From contig CAMWSY010000005.1 in NCBI GenBank assembly GCA_947176995.1, positions 1-35,263 on the forward strand: DNA of 35,263 nucleotides, read 5' to 3'. Positions 6,976 to 15,550 of the stretch are shown piece after piece (positions within the stretch are counted from its first letter, which is position 1; each line of letters starts with the position of its first letter). This DNA comes from an uncultured Porphyromonadaceae bacterium. Lineage in GTDB: Bacteria > Bacteroidota > Bacteroidia > Bacteroidales > Muribaculaceae. The position numbers and the translations under genes were made by a program. Below the pieces are notes generated by a model. The model worked only from the letters and a program-made list of their open reading frames with translations, was not told where the DNA came from and did not search any database.

Positions 6976-7713
6976 ATGGCACTCCCGCCCGCTGTCGGCG
7001 TGAGCTATCTCGTTGTGTGGCAGATGCCCGACATGACTCGTGAGGCTATCGTCCCTCCTGAACTTAATCGTCCTGACATTAGTGTAATCATTTCAGATTC
7101 ACGTGGATTGAGCGTGTCGCGCAACATTGCCATAGACACCTCCGCTTCTGATATATGCCTGATTGCCGATGACGATACAGTGATTTTGCCCGAGGCGTTT
7201 GCCCGTATCCGTGAAGTGTTTGAGGTCGGTGATGCTCCTGACATAGCGTTATTCCGCATAGTCGGTAAAAACAAGAAATACCCGTCATACCCTCTCAGGA
7301 TTGGCCACCGTTTACCGCGCGGGTATTGGGTCACATCCTCCGAGATTGCATTTCGCACCAGCTCTGTCTGTGGCAAGCTCCGTTTTCGGCCTTGTTTCGG
7401 GCTGGGCGCGCCTCGCTTCACGGCGGCTGAGGAAGCCTTCTTTATAGCCGACGCATTGCGTCTTGGCTTGTCGGTCGATATGATTCCCGTCGGTATATGT
7501 AGTCAGCCGTCACTTTCATCCGGGGAGCGTCCCTATTCTCCCGACGGTGGATTTGCGGCATCGCAGGGAGCTTATATCCGTTATGTGCATGGCATTCTGC
7601 CGGGTTTGCCACGTCTCATCCTTTTTTCGTGGCGTGCCTTCAGGACGCATAAAGCCCCCTTCTTTCACACCCTGAACCATGCTTTTCAAGGTTTCGTTTG
7701 CAAAACTGCTTAA
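6976..7713 (+). CDS. Family 2 glycosyltransferase; true N-terminus probably upstream
   Basis: The protein from the first ATG is 245 aa and shows the GT-A family 2 core: GLSVSRNIAIDTSASD followed by the metal-binding LIADDDTV, and later AAEEAFFIADALRLG. The sugar donor and acceptor are unknown. The frame is open upstream from the helicase stop at 6892-6894. Codons 6913-6975 encode LLTVAVLISTIGNDGIARVA, which looks like the first beta strand and nucleotide-binding turn of this fold. No ATG, GTG or TTG occurs in frame in 6895-6975; CTG at 6913 and ATT at 6943 are the nearest possibilities. So either a rare start codon is used, the helicase stop is read through, or the gene is N-terminally impaired. 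Its 3' end overlaps the nrnA promoter. Confidence 0.7.
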   Translation: MALPPAVGVSYLVVWQMPDMTREAIVPPELNRPDISVIISDSRGLSVSRNIAIDTSASDICLIADDDTVILPEAFARIREVFEVGDAPDIALFRIVGKNKKYPSYPLRIGHRLPRGYWVTSSEIAFRTSSVCGKLRFRPCFGLGAPRFTAAEEAFFIADALRLGLSVDMIPVGICSQPSLSSGERPYSPDGGFAASQGAYIRYVHGILPGLPRLILFSWRAFRTHKAPFFHTLNHAFQGFVCKTA

Positions 7714-7727
7714 TTGTTGTAACTTTG
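7697..7727 (+). promoter_or_regulatory. Promoter of nrnA
   Basis: TTTG (7697-7700), 19 nt, TAACTTTG (7720-7727) is an exact fit to the Bacteroidetes primary-sigma consensus. Its -33 box lies inside the last codons of the glycosyltransferase gene. Transcription would begin about 7734, leaving a leader of about 36 nt before the ATG at 7770. Confidence 0.8.
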
Positions 7728-7769
7728 CATATTCCTAACAAAATTGAGCATTGCAATAGTAATCCAGCC

Positions 7770-8804
7770 ATGATAGGTAACGACATAGACAAGAAATCGG
7801 TCAGGACACTGGCGCAGCTTATCGAGCAGTGCAACACAGTGGTCATCACCTGTCATGTAAAGCCCGACGGTGATGCGGTGGGGTCGACGCTTGCACTGAT
7901 GCACATTCTATCCACGCTCGGGAAGGCTGTGCACATTGTCACTCCCGATTCTCCGCCACGTTCACTCCGTTTCTTGCCCGGATGTAAGGATGTTGTTGCA
8001 GTCTCCTCTCAGGAAGATTTTTGTCGCTCGCTTGTCAGCAAGGCGGAACTCATCTTCTGTCTTGACTTTAACGCCCTAAACCGCATTGACCGGCTCGCTC
8101 CCTACATCAGGCGGGCGAAAGCAAAGAAGGTTCTTATTGACCACCATCTCGATCCCGAGTCGTTTGCCGATATAACTATCTCGCATCCTGCTGAGTCCTC
8201 GACATGTGCGTTGCTGTTCAAAGTCATTTGTGCGCTTGGGCTGCGCCCGATAATCGACAAAAAGACAGCCATGTGTCTCATGACCGGCATAATGACCGAT
8301 ACGGGCAATTTATCCTACAACGCCAACGACCCCGATCTTTACATCATAGTCGCTGATCTCTTGCGCCTTGGAGTCAATAAAGTGCGTCTGTGGGAGCGGC
8401 TTAACATAAAGACTCAGAGTCAGCTTCGTCTTAATGCGTTTGCAGTCGACAGCCGCATGGAGCTGCTCATGAACGGACGTGCCGCACTCATCACCCTTAA
8501 TTCCGACGATCTTGCCCGCTATGATTATGTTAAGGGCGACACTGAGGGGCTTGTGAACGTTCCGCTCACTATTCCCGAGGTTGCGGTTTCCGTCTTTATG
8601 CATCAGGAACCGGGATTCATAAAGGTTTCTATGCGTTCCAAGGGAGAATTTCCGGTAAATAAAATTTGTTCCGCGCACTTTGGTGGCGGCGGTCATCTGA
8701 ACGCAGCCGGAGGCGAGTTTAAGGGACACATGCGCGAGGCTGTCGACACACTCCGCAAAGTCCTTCCCGATTATGCGCAGTATCTTCCCATAGTTGAAAA
8801 ATAA
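7770..8804 (+). CDS. nrnA: DHH/DHHA1 phosphoesterase, nanoRNase / pAp phosphatase
   Basis: A 344-aa DHH-family phosphoesterase that removes residues from 2-5-nt RNAs and dephosphorylates 3'-phosphoadenosine 5'-phosphate in characterised NrnA proteins. Motif I is seen in ITCHVKPDGDAVGSTLAL, an Asp motif in CLDFNALNRID, the DHH triad in LIDHHLDPE, and the C-terminal DHHA1 substrate-binding motif in HFGGGGHLNAAGGEF. The frame is open back to 7698, but that start would lie upstream of the transcription start predicted from the promoter at 7697-7727, so ATG 7770 (MIGNDIDKKS) is chosen. It probably forms an operon with the DUF4827 lipoprotein gene 59 bp downstream. Confidence 0.9.
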   Translation: MIGNDIDKKSVRTLAQLIEQCNTVVITCHVKPDGDAVGSTLALMHILSTLGKAVHIVTPDSPPRSLRFLPGCKDVVAVSSQEDFCRSLVSKAELIFCLDFNALNRIDRLAPYIRRAKAKKVLIDHHLDPESFADITISHPAESSTCALLFKVICALGLRPIIDKKTAMCLMTGIMTDTGNLSYNANDPDLYIIVADLLRLGVNKVRLWERLNIKTQSQLRLNAFAVDSRMELLMNGRAALITLNSDDLARYDYVKGDTEGLVNVPLTIPEVAVSVFMHQEPGFIKVSMRSKGEFPVNKICSAHFGGGGHLNAAGGEFKGHMREAVDTLRKVLPDYAQYLPIVEK

Positions 8805-8863
8805 ATTAGTTAACAATCCAATATAAACCGATCACTGAAATCTCACTCTTCCACGATAAGGTC

Positions 8864-9451
8864 ATGATAAAAAGCAAATCATCCCTGTTCACTGTCATCG
8901 CTCTGCTGCTTCCGCTATTTGCGGCGATGATGTCATCATCCTGCTCGAAACGCAAGAGCTATGCCGAGCTGCTTAATGATGAAAACTACGCTGTCAACGC
9001 TTTCCTTGCAAATCATAGGGTCATAAATTCCATTCCTGCCGACTCCGTGTTTGAGTATGGTGAGAATGCGCCATATTATCGTCTTAACGAGGAGGGCACT
9101 CTTTATATGCAGGTACTTGATCCCGGAACTCGCACCGATAAGGCTGTCTATGATGAGCTGATCTATTTCCGCTTCATGCGCACCAATCTCAGCGAACTGT
9201 GGCAGACAGGTGAGTCAATACCCGAGGGCAACGATGTGGACATGTCTATCGAGCCCACAAGCTTCAGGTATCAGAACTTCACCCTCCAGTCCTACACCAC
9301 CTATGGTACAGGTATTCAGGAACCTCTCAAGTTCCTTGGTATCGACTGTCGCGTAAATCTGGTAGTAAAGTCGCAGCTTGGTCTCACAAGTGAGATCGCG
9401 TCTGTGGTGCCGTTCCTCTACAATTTGCGATACTTCCGCGCACAGACCTGA
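8864..9451 (+). CDS. DUF4827-type lipoprotein
   Basis: A 195-aa protein with a signal sequence ending in a lipobox-like SSSC (cysteine 27 from the ATG), so it is probably membrane-anchored in the envelope. After the cysteine it reads KRKSYAELLNDENYAVNAF and VINSIPADSVFEYGENAPYY. The fold is reminiscent of FKBP-type domains, and the opening matches what I recall of DUF4827, a Bacteroidetes family of unknown function; that assignment is from memory. Gene order (nrnA, this gene, glmM-like) and short spacing suggest co-transcription with nrnA. No catalytic residues can be named. Confidence 0.65.
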   Translation: MIKSKSSLFTVIALLLPLFAAMMSSSCSKRKSYAELLNDENYAVNAFLANHRVINSIPADSVFEYGENAPYYRLNEEGTLYMQVLDPGTRTDKAVYDELIYFRFMRTNLSELWQTGESIPEGNDVDMSIEPTSFRYQNFTLQSYTTYGTGIQEPLKFLGIDCRVNLVVKSQLGLTSEIASVVPFLYNLRYFRAQT

Positions 9452-9517
9452 TTCTGTGCCGCTTGAAATAATTTATAGAAATCTGTCTCTCCCTCCGTTC
9501 ATTACTTCTTTGCACAA

Positions 9518-10912
9518 ATGTCTTTAATAAAATCCATTTCCGGTATTCGCGGAACGATCGGCGGGAAAACTGGCGAAGGGCTTTCTCCTGTCGACATAGT
9601 GAAGTTTACGGCAGCTTATGCTGCTTTCATCGACAAGTCAACACCTGCCGACAAGCCCCGCCGCGTGGTTGTCGGACGCGATGCGCGTCTCTCAGGCCCG
9701 ATGGTTTCCAACCTCGTTACGTCCACGCTTGCAGCAATGGGTTTTGATGTGGTTAATATCGGGTTGGCCACAACCCCGACCACAGAGATCGCTGTTACAG
9801 GTGAGGGAGCATGTGGTGGTATTATCATAACCGCATCCCACAATCCCGCTCAGTGGAATGCTCTGAAGCTTCTTGACGCCAACGGCGAGTTCCTGAACGA
9901 TGCGCAGGGAAAAGAGGTGCTTCGCATTGCAGCTGAAGAAGATTTCTCTTTTGCCGGAATAAATGAACTCGGATCGGTGTCAACCAACGACACTTGGCTG
10001 CGCCGCCACATCGATGCCGTGCTTGCCCTTCCGCTGGTCGACCGTGAGGCTATCGCGGCAGCCGGATTCCGTGTGGCTGTTGATGCAGTCAATTCAATCG
10101 GGGGAGTGGCGATACCCGCTCTTCTGCGTGCGCTTGGCGTTAAGGAGGTAGTTGAACTTAACTGCGATCCCACCGGACGCTTTGCACACACTCCTGAGCC
10201 CATTCCTGAAAACCTCACCCAGATTTCCGACCTCATGCGCACCGGCATTGCCGATGTCGGTTTTGTTGTTGACCCCGACGTTGACCGTCTCGCCATAGTG
10301 ATGGAAAACGGTGAAATGTTTGTCGAGGAATACACCTTGGTGGCTATTGCCGATTATGTGCTGCGTCACACTCCCGGTGCTACTGTCAGCAACCTCAGTT
10401 CGTCGCGTGCCCTGCGTGACGTCACCGAAGCGCTCGGATGCACCTATTCTGCTGCCGCCGTGGGTGAGGTTAATGTTGTTACTGAAATGCGTCGCACTGG
10501 TGCCGTTATCGGCGGCGAGGGCAACGGTGGAGTAATTTATCCCGCCCTCCATGCCGGCCGCGATGCTCTTGTGGGGGTGGCTCTCTTCCTTTCGCATCTC
10601 GCCCATGAGAAAGTCTCGGTTACCGAGCTTAAGAAGCGTTATCCGGCCTATGCAATAGCCAAGAACAAGATTCAGCTTACCCCCGGCATTGATGTCGATG
10701 CCATTCTTGAGGCGATAAAGGGTAAATATTCAGGAGAGAAGATAACCGATATCGACGGTGTGAAGATTGATTTCCCCGATGCGTGGGTGCATCTGCGCAA
10801 ATCCAATACCGAGCCTATCATACGCATCTATTCTGAGGCTCACACCATGGAGGAGGCTCAGAAACTTGCCGAGGATATAATAGCTGTTGTCAACGAAATC
10901 ACTGGAAAATGA
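9518..10912 (+). CDS. glmM: Phosphoglucosamine mutase / phosphohexomutase
   Basis: A 464-aa alpha-D-phosphohexomutase. The phosphoserine loop is TASHNP (S107), the metal-binding loop DPDVDRLA, the sugar-binding loop GGEGNGG and the C-terminal phosphate-binding loop RKSNTEPIIRIYSEA. Bacteroidetes proteins of this type are usually called GlmM, which makes glucosamine-1-phosphate for UDP-GlcNAc and cell-wall synthesis. The GGEGNGG loop differs from the GGEQSGH of well-studied GlmM, so activity on mannose or glucose phosphates is possible. Its stop overlaps the argE start by 4 bp (ATGA). Confidence 0.82.
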   Translation: MSLIKSISGIRGTIGGKTGEGLSPVDIVKFTAAYAAFIDKSTPADKPRRVVVGRDARLSGPMVSNLVTSTLAAMGFDVVNIGLATTPTTEIAVTGEGACGGIIITASHNPAQWNALKLLDANGEFLNDAQGKEVLRIAAEEDFSFAGINELGSVSTNDTWLRRHIDAVLALPLVDREAIAAAGFRVAVDAVNSIGGVAIPALLRALGVKEVVELNCDPTGRFAHTPEPIPENLTQISDLMRTGIADVGFVVDPDVDRLAIVMENGEMFVEEYTLVAIADYVLRHTPGATVSNLSSSRALRDVTEALGCTYSAAAVGEVNVVTEMRRTGAVIGGEGNGGVIYPALHAGRDALVGVALFLSHLAHEKVSVTELKKRYPAYAIAKNKIQLTPGIDVDAILEAIKGKYSGEKITDIDGVKIDFPDAWVHLRKSNTEPIIRIYSEAHTMEEAQKLAEDIIAVVNEITGK

Positions 10913-11994
10913 GTGATAACCGCGATGAACTCTTTTATCAGGCCCTTGACTTGCTCAAGGGCTTGATTGCAATTCCACGCATCAGTCGCGACGAGACTGC
11001 CGCCGCCGATCTTGTGGAGAACTTTATGCGTGAGCAGTGCGGCAGCCGGGCCGTTGTCACCCGTCACGGTAACAATATCCTTGCTGTCCCTGTTGGTCAT
11101 GATGATCGCACCGACATTCCGGTGCTTCTTCTCAATAGTCATATCGACACGGTGAAGCCGGCTGCCGGATGGTCACGTGACCCATTCACGCCAGTGATTG
11201 ATGAGTCAACCGGTCGGCTCTACGGCATAGGAAGCAACGATGCAGGAGCATCGCTTGTCTCTCTGGCTGCCGCTTTCATTCATTTTCTATATTCCGAAGT
11301 TCCGTCATCCTATCGCCTGCTGTTTCTTGCATCCTGCGAGGAGGAGGTGAGCGGTAAAGGTGGTATGGAGATGATGGTGCCTTTGCTCCCTCATATCGAC
11401 AAAGCCCTTGTGGGCGAACCCACTGGGATGCGTCCCGCCATAGCCGAAAAGGGATTGATGGTGCTTGATTGCGAGGTGCATGGTGTGTCGGGACACGCCG
11501 CACGAAACGAGGGTGTCAACGCTATCTATAAAGCACTTCCCGCAATATCGGCCTTGCGTTCGCTTCGCTTCCCGGTTGTGTCAGAGATGCTTGGCCCAGT
11601 CAAGATTTCTGTAACGCAGATCGAGGCCGGCACCCAGCACAATGTTGTTCCCGACCTTTGCCGTTTTGTTGCCGACGTTCGCACGACCGACGCCTATTCC
11701 AACGTCGAAACGCTCGAAATGATATGCCGTGCTCTTCCCGACGTTGATGTGAAGGCTCGTTCAACGCGGCTGAATCCGTCAGGCATAGCGTCCGATGATC
11801 AGCTTGTGATGCGGTTTGCCATGCTTGGGCTCGAGCCGTTCGGGTCTCCCACGCTTTCCGATCAGGCTCTCATGCCGTGGCCGTCGCTCAAAGCCGGTCC
11901 CGGTGATTCTGCACGATCCCACTCCTCCGATGAGTACATTGTTCTTGACGAGCTGCGCGAGGCAATCGACATTTATATAACTGTCTTGCAATAA
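10909..11994 (+). CDS. argE: M20 metallohydrolase, N-acylornithine deacylase
   Basis: A 361-aa M20 peptidase-family enzyme. Metal ligands and catalytic residues are visible: H78 and D80 in LNSHIDTV, D111 in GIGSNDAG, the catalytic and bridging glutamates 144/145 in ASCEEEVSG, E170 in VGEPTGM, and the C-terminal His in GDSARSHSSDEYI. Best fit is ArgE, which releases ornithine from N-acetyl- or N-succinylornithine, consistent with argD elsewhere in the window. DapE-like activity cannot be excluded by sequence alone. It is translationally coupled to the mutase gene by ATGA overlap, although the two pathways are unrelated. Confidence 0.8.
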   Translation: MSDNRDELFYQALDLLKGLIAIPRISRDETAAADLVENFMREQCGSRAVVTRHGNNILAVPVGHDDRTDIPVLLLNSHIDTVKPAAGWSRDPFTPVIDESTGRLYGIGSNDAGASLVSLAAAFIHFLYSEVPSSYRLLFLASCEEEVSGKGGMEMMVPLLPHIDKALVGEPTGMRPAIAEKGLMVLDCEVHGVSGHAARNEGVNAIYKALPAISALRSLRFPVVSEMLGPVKISVTQIEAGTQHNVVPDLCRFVADVRTTDAYSNVETLEMICRALPDVDVKARSTRLNPSGIASDDQLVMRFAMLGLEPFGSPTLSDQALMPWPSLKAGPGDSARSHSSDEYIVLDELREAIDIYITVLQ

Positions 11995-12071
11995 AATTTT
12001 AGTCTTGTTCCGACAAAAAGTGCTTCCGAGTGGTTATATAAGAAGAAATAACTTTTAACACGCCCCCTATT

Positions 12072-12689
12072 ATGAAAAAGGCTCTTACCCTTCTCGCTGT
12101 GATATCAGCGATACTTTTTGCTCCCTGCGCGGCATCGGCTCAGTCGGCATCCGACATTCTCTCAAAACTCGGAACTGTGGCAAACAATGTGCTTGGCTCC
12201 GGAAAAGTCACAATTGCCGATCTTGAAGGCACATGGAGCTATGTGGAGCCTGCGGTGGAGTTCAAGAGCGACAATCTGCTGAAAAAGGCCGGTGGATCGG
12301 TTGCATCCACAACGATAGTCAATAAGCTGAAACCTTACTATCAGAAAGTGGGCATGGATAAAATGACCCTTTCGGTCGACTCTGCCGCTACATTCAAGAT
12401 GTCTGTTGGCAAGATTCCGCTCACAGGGCAGATCGTGGCATCGGAGACCGACGGCCAGTTTGTCTTTCAGTTCAAGGCTGCAAACAAGATCAACATGGGC
12501 AAGGTGAACGCCTATGTGTCGAAGACAGCCACAGGTCAGATAAAACTCACGTTTGACGTTTCCAAACTCATCTCGCTTGTCGAGACAGTGGCAAAAATAT
12601 CCGGTAATTCATCCATGAAGACTGTTTCATCGATGCTTACATCCTATGATGGTCTCACTGCAGGATTTGTTTTGAAAAAATCTAAATAA
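12072..12689 (+). CDS. DUF4923-type exported protein
   Basis: A 205-aa protein with a clear Sec signal peptide (MKKALTLLAVISAILFAPCAASAQS, cleavage after ASA). The mature part reads ILSKLGTVANNVLG, then TIADLEGTWSYVEPAVEFKSDN and KMTLSVDSAATFKMSVG. A LEGTW start followed by alternating beta-strands suggests a lipocalin-like barrel, and the pattern matches what I recall of DUF4923, a Bacteroidetes family of unknown function. It stands alone between argE and the trp promoter; no hairpin separates it from trp. TAACTTTT at 12049-12056 is a weak -7 candidate 15 nt before the ATG. Confidence 0.65.
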   Translation: MKKALTLLAVISAILFAPCAASAQSASDILSKLGTVANNVLGSGKVTIADLEGTWSYVEPAVEFKSDNLLKKAGGSVASTTIVNKLKPYYQKVGMDKMTLSVDSAATFKMSVGKIPLTGQIVASETDGQFVFQFKAANKINMGKVNAYVSKTATGQIKLTFDVSKLISLVETVAKISGNSSMKTVSSMLTSYDGLTAGFVLKKSK

Positions 12690-12692
12690 AAA

Positions 12693-12724
12693 TTTGCAGG
12701 GATTTATAAAAAAATATATTTTTG
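12693..12724 (+). promoter_or_regulatory. trp operon promoter
   Basis: TTTG (12693-12696), 20 nt, TATTTTTG (12717-12724) fits the Bacteroidetes promoter consensus. Transcription would start near 12730, about 20 nt before the leader-peptide ATG. The -33 box begins 4 nt after the DUF4923 stop codon. Confidence 0.75.
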
Positions 12725-12749
12725 CCTTTGTAAAAACAAAAACGTAATT

Positions 12750-12821
12750 ATGTCAACGACCACAAACTACAACAGCAAGTTTTATTGGTGGCGTCGGAAG
12801 GATCTCTTTCGATGGCGTTGA
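12750..12821 (+). CDS. trpL: trp leader peptide
   Basis: A 23-codon ORF starting MSTTTNYNSKFYWWRR and ending FRWR, stop TGA at 12819-12821. Three of 23 codons are TGG: two adjacent at 12786-12791 and one at 12813-12815. Trp is rare in proteins, so this density right after the trp promoter indicates a tryptophan-sensing leader. Ribosome position on it would decide between the antiterminator and terminator stems described in the next entry. No similarity to the E. coli TrpL sequence is seen beyond the WWR core. The length is typical of leader peptides. Confidence 0.85.
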   Translation: MSTTTNYNSKFYWWRRKDLFRWR

Positions 12822-12915
12822 CGTGCGATTTTACTTGATATAAGCACCATAAATTAAAATTAAAATAAATAAACCATCGATGGATCCGGTAAGACACTGA
12901 CCATCGATGGTTTTT
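12752..12915 (+). promoter_or_regulatory. trp attenuator (mutually exclusive RNA stems)
   Basis: Stem 1:2 pairs 12752-12758 plus 12760-12762 with 12813-12822 (GTCAACG, one bulge, CCA). Antiterminator 2:3 pairs 12809-12815 (TCGATGG) with 12874-12880 and 12800-12804 (GGATC) with 12883-12887. Terminator 3:4 pairs 12871-12883 with 12901-12913. Segment 2 overlaps the end of trpL: a ribosome stalled at the paired Trp codons (12786-12791) frees it to form 2:3 and transcription continues. A ribosome reaching the stop codon covers it and 3:4 forms. Without translation, 1:2 blocks the antiterminator. This probably corresponds to the Bacteroid-trp RNA family I recall from Rfam. Confidence 0.85.
12871..12915 (+). 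terminator. Attenuator terminator hairpin of the trp operon
   Basis: A perfect 13-bp stem (AAACCATCGATGG with CCATCGATGGTTT) encloses a 17-nt loop and is followed by a T run (12911-12915, then CATTT). It lies 53 nt upstream of trpB, inside the leader. Confidence 0.85.
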
Positions 12916-12958
12916 CATTTCGTGATTAATACTTTGTAATAAGTTTAGATCACTTCAT
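12915..12958 (+). repeat. 44-nt element shared by the trpB and aldose-epimerase leaders (copy A)
   Basis: This stretch is 33/44 identical without gaps to 20871-20914. Ends GTGAT (12922-12926) and ATCAC (12949-12953) can pair, with an inner ACTT/AAGT pairing (12931-12934 with 12941-12944). The trpB ATG follows 10 nt later. Function unknown. Confidence 0.5.
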
Positions 12959-12968
12959 TTATAATATA

Positions 12969-14162
12969 ATGAAATACAAAACAACACTTCCGGTCGACGA
13001 AAAAGGCTTCTACGGACGCTTTGGAGGAGCCTATATTCCTGAGATTCTCTATAGCAACGTCTCCAATCTTAAAAAGGCGTTTGCTGAGGCCATTGACGAC
13101 CCCGCTTTCATCAGCGAGGTTGAGACGTTGCTCGCCGACTATGTGGGGCGTCCATCGCCATTGTATAAGGCTGAATCCTTGTCGCGTCATTATGGTGCTA
13201 AGATCTATCTGAAGCGCGAAGACCTGAATCACACAGGCGCCCACAAGATAAACAACGCAATCGGGTCTGCGCTTCTGGCACGTCGCATGGGCAAGACACG
13301 TCTTATCGCCGAAACCGGGGCGGGGCAGCATGGAGTAGCCACGGCGACTGTTGCGGCGCTGCTGGGTATGCCGTGCGTGGTATATATGGGGGCGACCGAT
13401 GTGGAGCGTCAGCAACCCAACGTGCAGCGTATGCGTATGCTTGGTGCCGAGGTGCGCCCCGTTCATTCCGGCAACAAGACCCTGAAAGATGCCACCAATG
13501 AGGCTATCCGCGACTGGTGCTGCAATCCGGCCGACACATTTTATGTTATCGGAAGCACAGTCGGTCCGCATCCCTATCCCGAGATGGTCGCCTATTTCCA
13601 GTCGGTGATAAGCCGCGAGATCAAGGCGCAGCTTCTGGCCAAGGAAGGGCGTGAGAATCCTGATTATGTGATAGCCTGCATCGGAGGAGGAAGCAATGCT
13701 GCCGGAGCATTCTACCATTTTATTGATAACCCTGAGGTGAAATTAGTTGCGGTGGAGGCTGCCGGGCTTGGTACTGACACCGACATGACAGCCGCCTCGA
13801 TTCTTACCGGAACGCCGGGCATACTCCACGGCTCGCGCACACTACTGTTGCAGACCGACGACGGTCAGATCATCGAACCCTACTCTATATCCGCCGGTCT
13901 CGACTATCCCGGTGTAGGTCCGCTTCATGCGTTCCTTGCTGAGTCGGGACGCTCTAAGGTGCTTGCGGCGACCGATGACGAAGCGCTTGCGGCTGCCTAC
14001 TTCCTCACCCGCAACGAAGGAATAATTCCAGCCCTTGAGTCGGCACACGCGCTTGCAGGGCTTGAAAAGATAAAGTTCAACAAAGATGATATTGTCGTGG
14101 TTAACCTATCGGGACGCGGCGACAAAGATATGTCGACATATATCAGCCATTTGGAAAAATGA
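12969..14162 (+). CDS. trpB: Tryptophan synthase, beta subunit
   Basis: A 397-aa PLP enzyme joining indole and serine to make tryptophan, in an alpha2-beta2 complex with TrpA. Seen are [12 protein letters not shown], the PLP lysine K93 in [26 protein letters not shown], and the PLP-phosphate loop GGGSNAAG. Length is normal. It is the first structural gene after the attenuator, as in other Bacteroides-type trp operons where trpB leads and trpA is last, so the two partners lie at opposite ends of the operon. Its TGA overlaps the trpE ATG (ATGA at 14159-14162). Confidence 0.97.
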   Translation: MKYKTTLPVDEKGFYGRFGGAYIPEILYSNVSNLKKAFAEAIDDPAFISEVETLLADYVGRPSPLYKAESLSRHYGAKIYLKREDLNHTGAHKINNAIGSALLARRMGKTRLIAETGAGQHGVATATVAALLGMPCVVYMGATDVERQQPNVQRMRMLGAEVRPVHSGNKTLKDATNEAIRDWCCNPADTFYVIGSTVGPHPYPEMVAYFQSVISREIKAQLLAKEGRENPDYVIACIGGGSNAAGAFYHFIDNPEVKLVAVEAAGLGTDTDMTAASILTGTPGILHGSRTLLLQTDDGQIIEPYSISAGLDYPGVGPLHAFLAESGRSKVLAATDDEALAAAYFLTRNEGIIPALESAHALAGLEKIKFNKDDIVVVNLSGRGDKDMSTYISHLEK

Positions 14163-15550
14163 AAACAATAACCACACTTCTCCCGGCCGATCTGGAGACC
14201 CCGGTGGGGATATATCTTAAAGTCAGGGATATATACCCGCAGTCGGCACTGCTTGAGAGTTCTGACTACCACACCACGCAGAACTCCGTGTCGATTATCG
14301 GTGTGGATCCGGTAGCTCATTTCATGGTGCGCAATGATGAAATAGAGCAGACATGGCCCGATGGGCGGAGCACAAGCATGAAGGCCGACCACACCACCGT
14401 GGTTCGCGAGCTGCGCAATTACACAGCCTCATTCAGCGCTCTGGCTGTACCCGGTGTCACCAATGGGCTTCTCGGTTACACTGCTTATGATGCCGTGCGC
14501 TATTTTGAGCCGACAGTTCCTGTCAGCAAGCCGGCTCCCGAGTTCGCCCACATCCCCGACATACTCTATATTTTCTACCGCTTCATAATTCAGGTCAATC
14601 ACTTCCGCAACGAGATGACCATAGTGGAGAATATACCCGATGGCGGCGTGTCCGAAACTCCCCGGCTCATCAGCATCCTGAAAAACAACAATATGCCCCT
14701 CTATGGCTTTACGGCTGCCGATGACGTCACTTCCACACTTACCGATGAAGGCTTTATGTCTATCGTCGAGAAGTGTGTGGCTCACTGCAAGCGTGGCGAT
14801 GTGTTTCAGATTGTCCCTTCTCGCCGGTTTTCTCAGGGCTTCAAGGGCGATGATTTCAACGTCTATCGTGCTCTCCGTTCAATCAATCCCTCCCCTTATC
14901 TTTTCTACTTCGATTTCGCCTCTTTCAGGGTGTTCGGTTCATCTCCCGAAACACATCTGCGCGTTAAGGATGGCAAGGCCTATATTGATCCGATAGCCGG
15001 AACGTTCCGACGCACCGGCAATGATACCCGCGACCGCGAGCTCGCCGAAGCTCTCCTTCATGACGAGAAAGAAAATGCCGAACACATCATGCTTGTCGAC
15101 CTTGCACGCAACGACCTTAGCCGGTCAGGTGGAAAAGTCGATATCGAGTTCATGCGGCAGATTCAGTTCTATTCCCATGTGATCCACATGGTGTCGAGAG
15201 TACGTGCCGAGCTTCCTGCCGATGCTGACATCTTTGCGCTATTTGCCTCGACTTTCCCTGCCGGCACTCTTAGCGGCGCACCAAAAGTGAGAGCCATGCA
15301 GATCATCGACTCCCTTGAACCACATGCCCGCAAGATCTATGGCGGATGCCTCGGCTATCTCGGATTCGACGGCTCGATTAATCAGGCGATCACCATCCGC
15401 ACGTTTATCAGCACCGGTCAACGTCTTTACTCGCAGGCCGGAGCGGGAATCGTTGCGCACTCCTCACCCGCAACCGAATTGCAGGAGACAAACAATAAAC
15501 TCGGCGCTCTGCGCGGTGCCGTCGATATGGCCTCACGTTTCAACCCATGA
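14159..15550 (+). CDS. trpE: Anthranilate synthase component I
   Basis: A 463-aa chorismate-using enzyme, first committed step of tryptophan synthesis, acting with the TrpG glutaminase. Near the N-terminus ALLESSD matches the LLES motif at which tryptophan binds for feedback inhibition. The catalytic domain shows [66 protein letters not shown] and [12 protein letters not shown], all standard for TrpE. Overlaps trpB and trpG by 4 bp each (ATGA), so translational coupling is likely throughout. Confidence 0.96.
   Translation: MKTITTLLPADLETPVGIYLKVRDIYPQSALLESSDYHTTQNSVSIIGVDPVAHFMVRNDEIEQTWPDGRSTSMKADHTTVVRELRNYTASFSALAVPGVTNGLLGYTAYDAVRYFEPTVPVSKPAPEFAHIPDILYIFYRFIIQVNHFRNEMTIVENIPDGGVSETPRLISILKNNNMPLYGFTAADDVTSTLTDEGFMSIVEKCVAHCKRGDVFQIVPSRRFSQGFKGDDFNVYRALRSINPSPYLFYFDFASFRVFGSSPETHLRVKDGKAYIDPIAGTFRRTGNDTRDRELAEALLHDEKENAEHIMLVDLARNDLSRSGGKVDIEFMRQIQFYSHVIHMVSRVRAELPADADIFALFASTFPAGTLSGAPKVRAMQIIDSLEPHARKIYGGCLGYLGFDGSINQAITIRTFISTGQRLYSQAGAGIVAHSSPATELQETNNKLGALRGAVDMASRFNP

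Noticed and set aside
12049-12056. Promoter for the DUF4923 gene (TAACTTTT)
   Set aside because: No -33 box and the last base differs from consensus; kept only as a remark in the gene entry.
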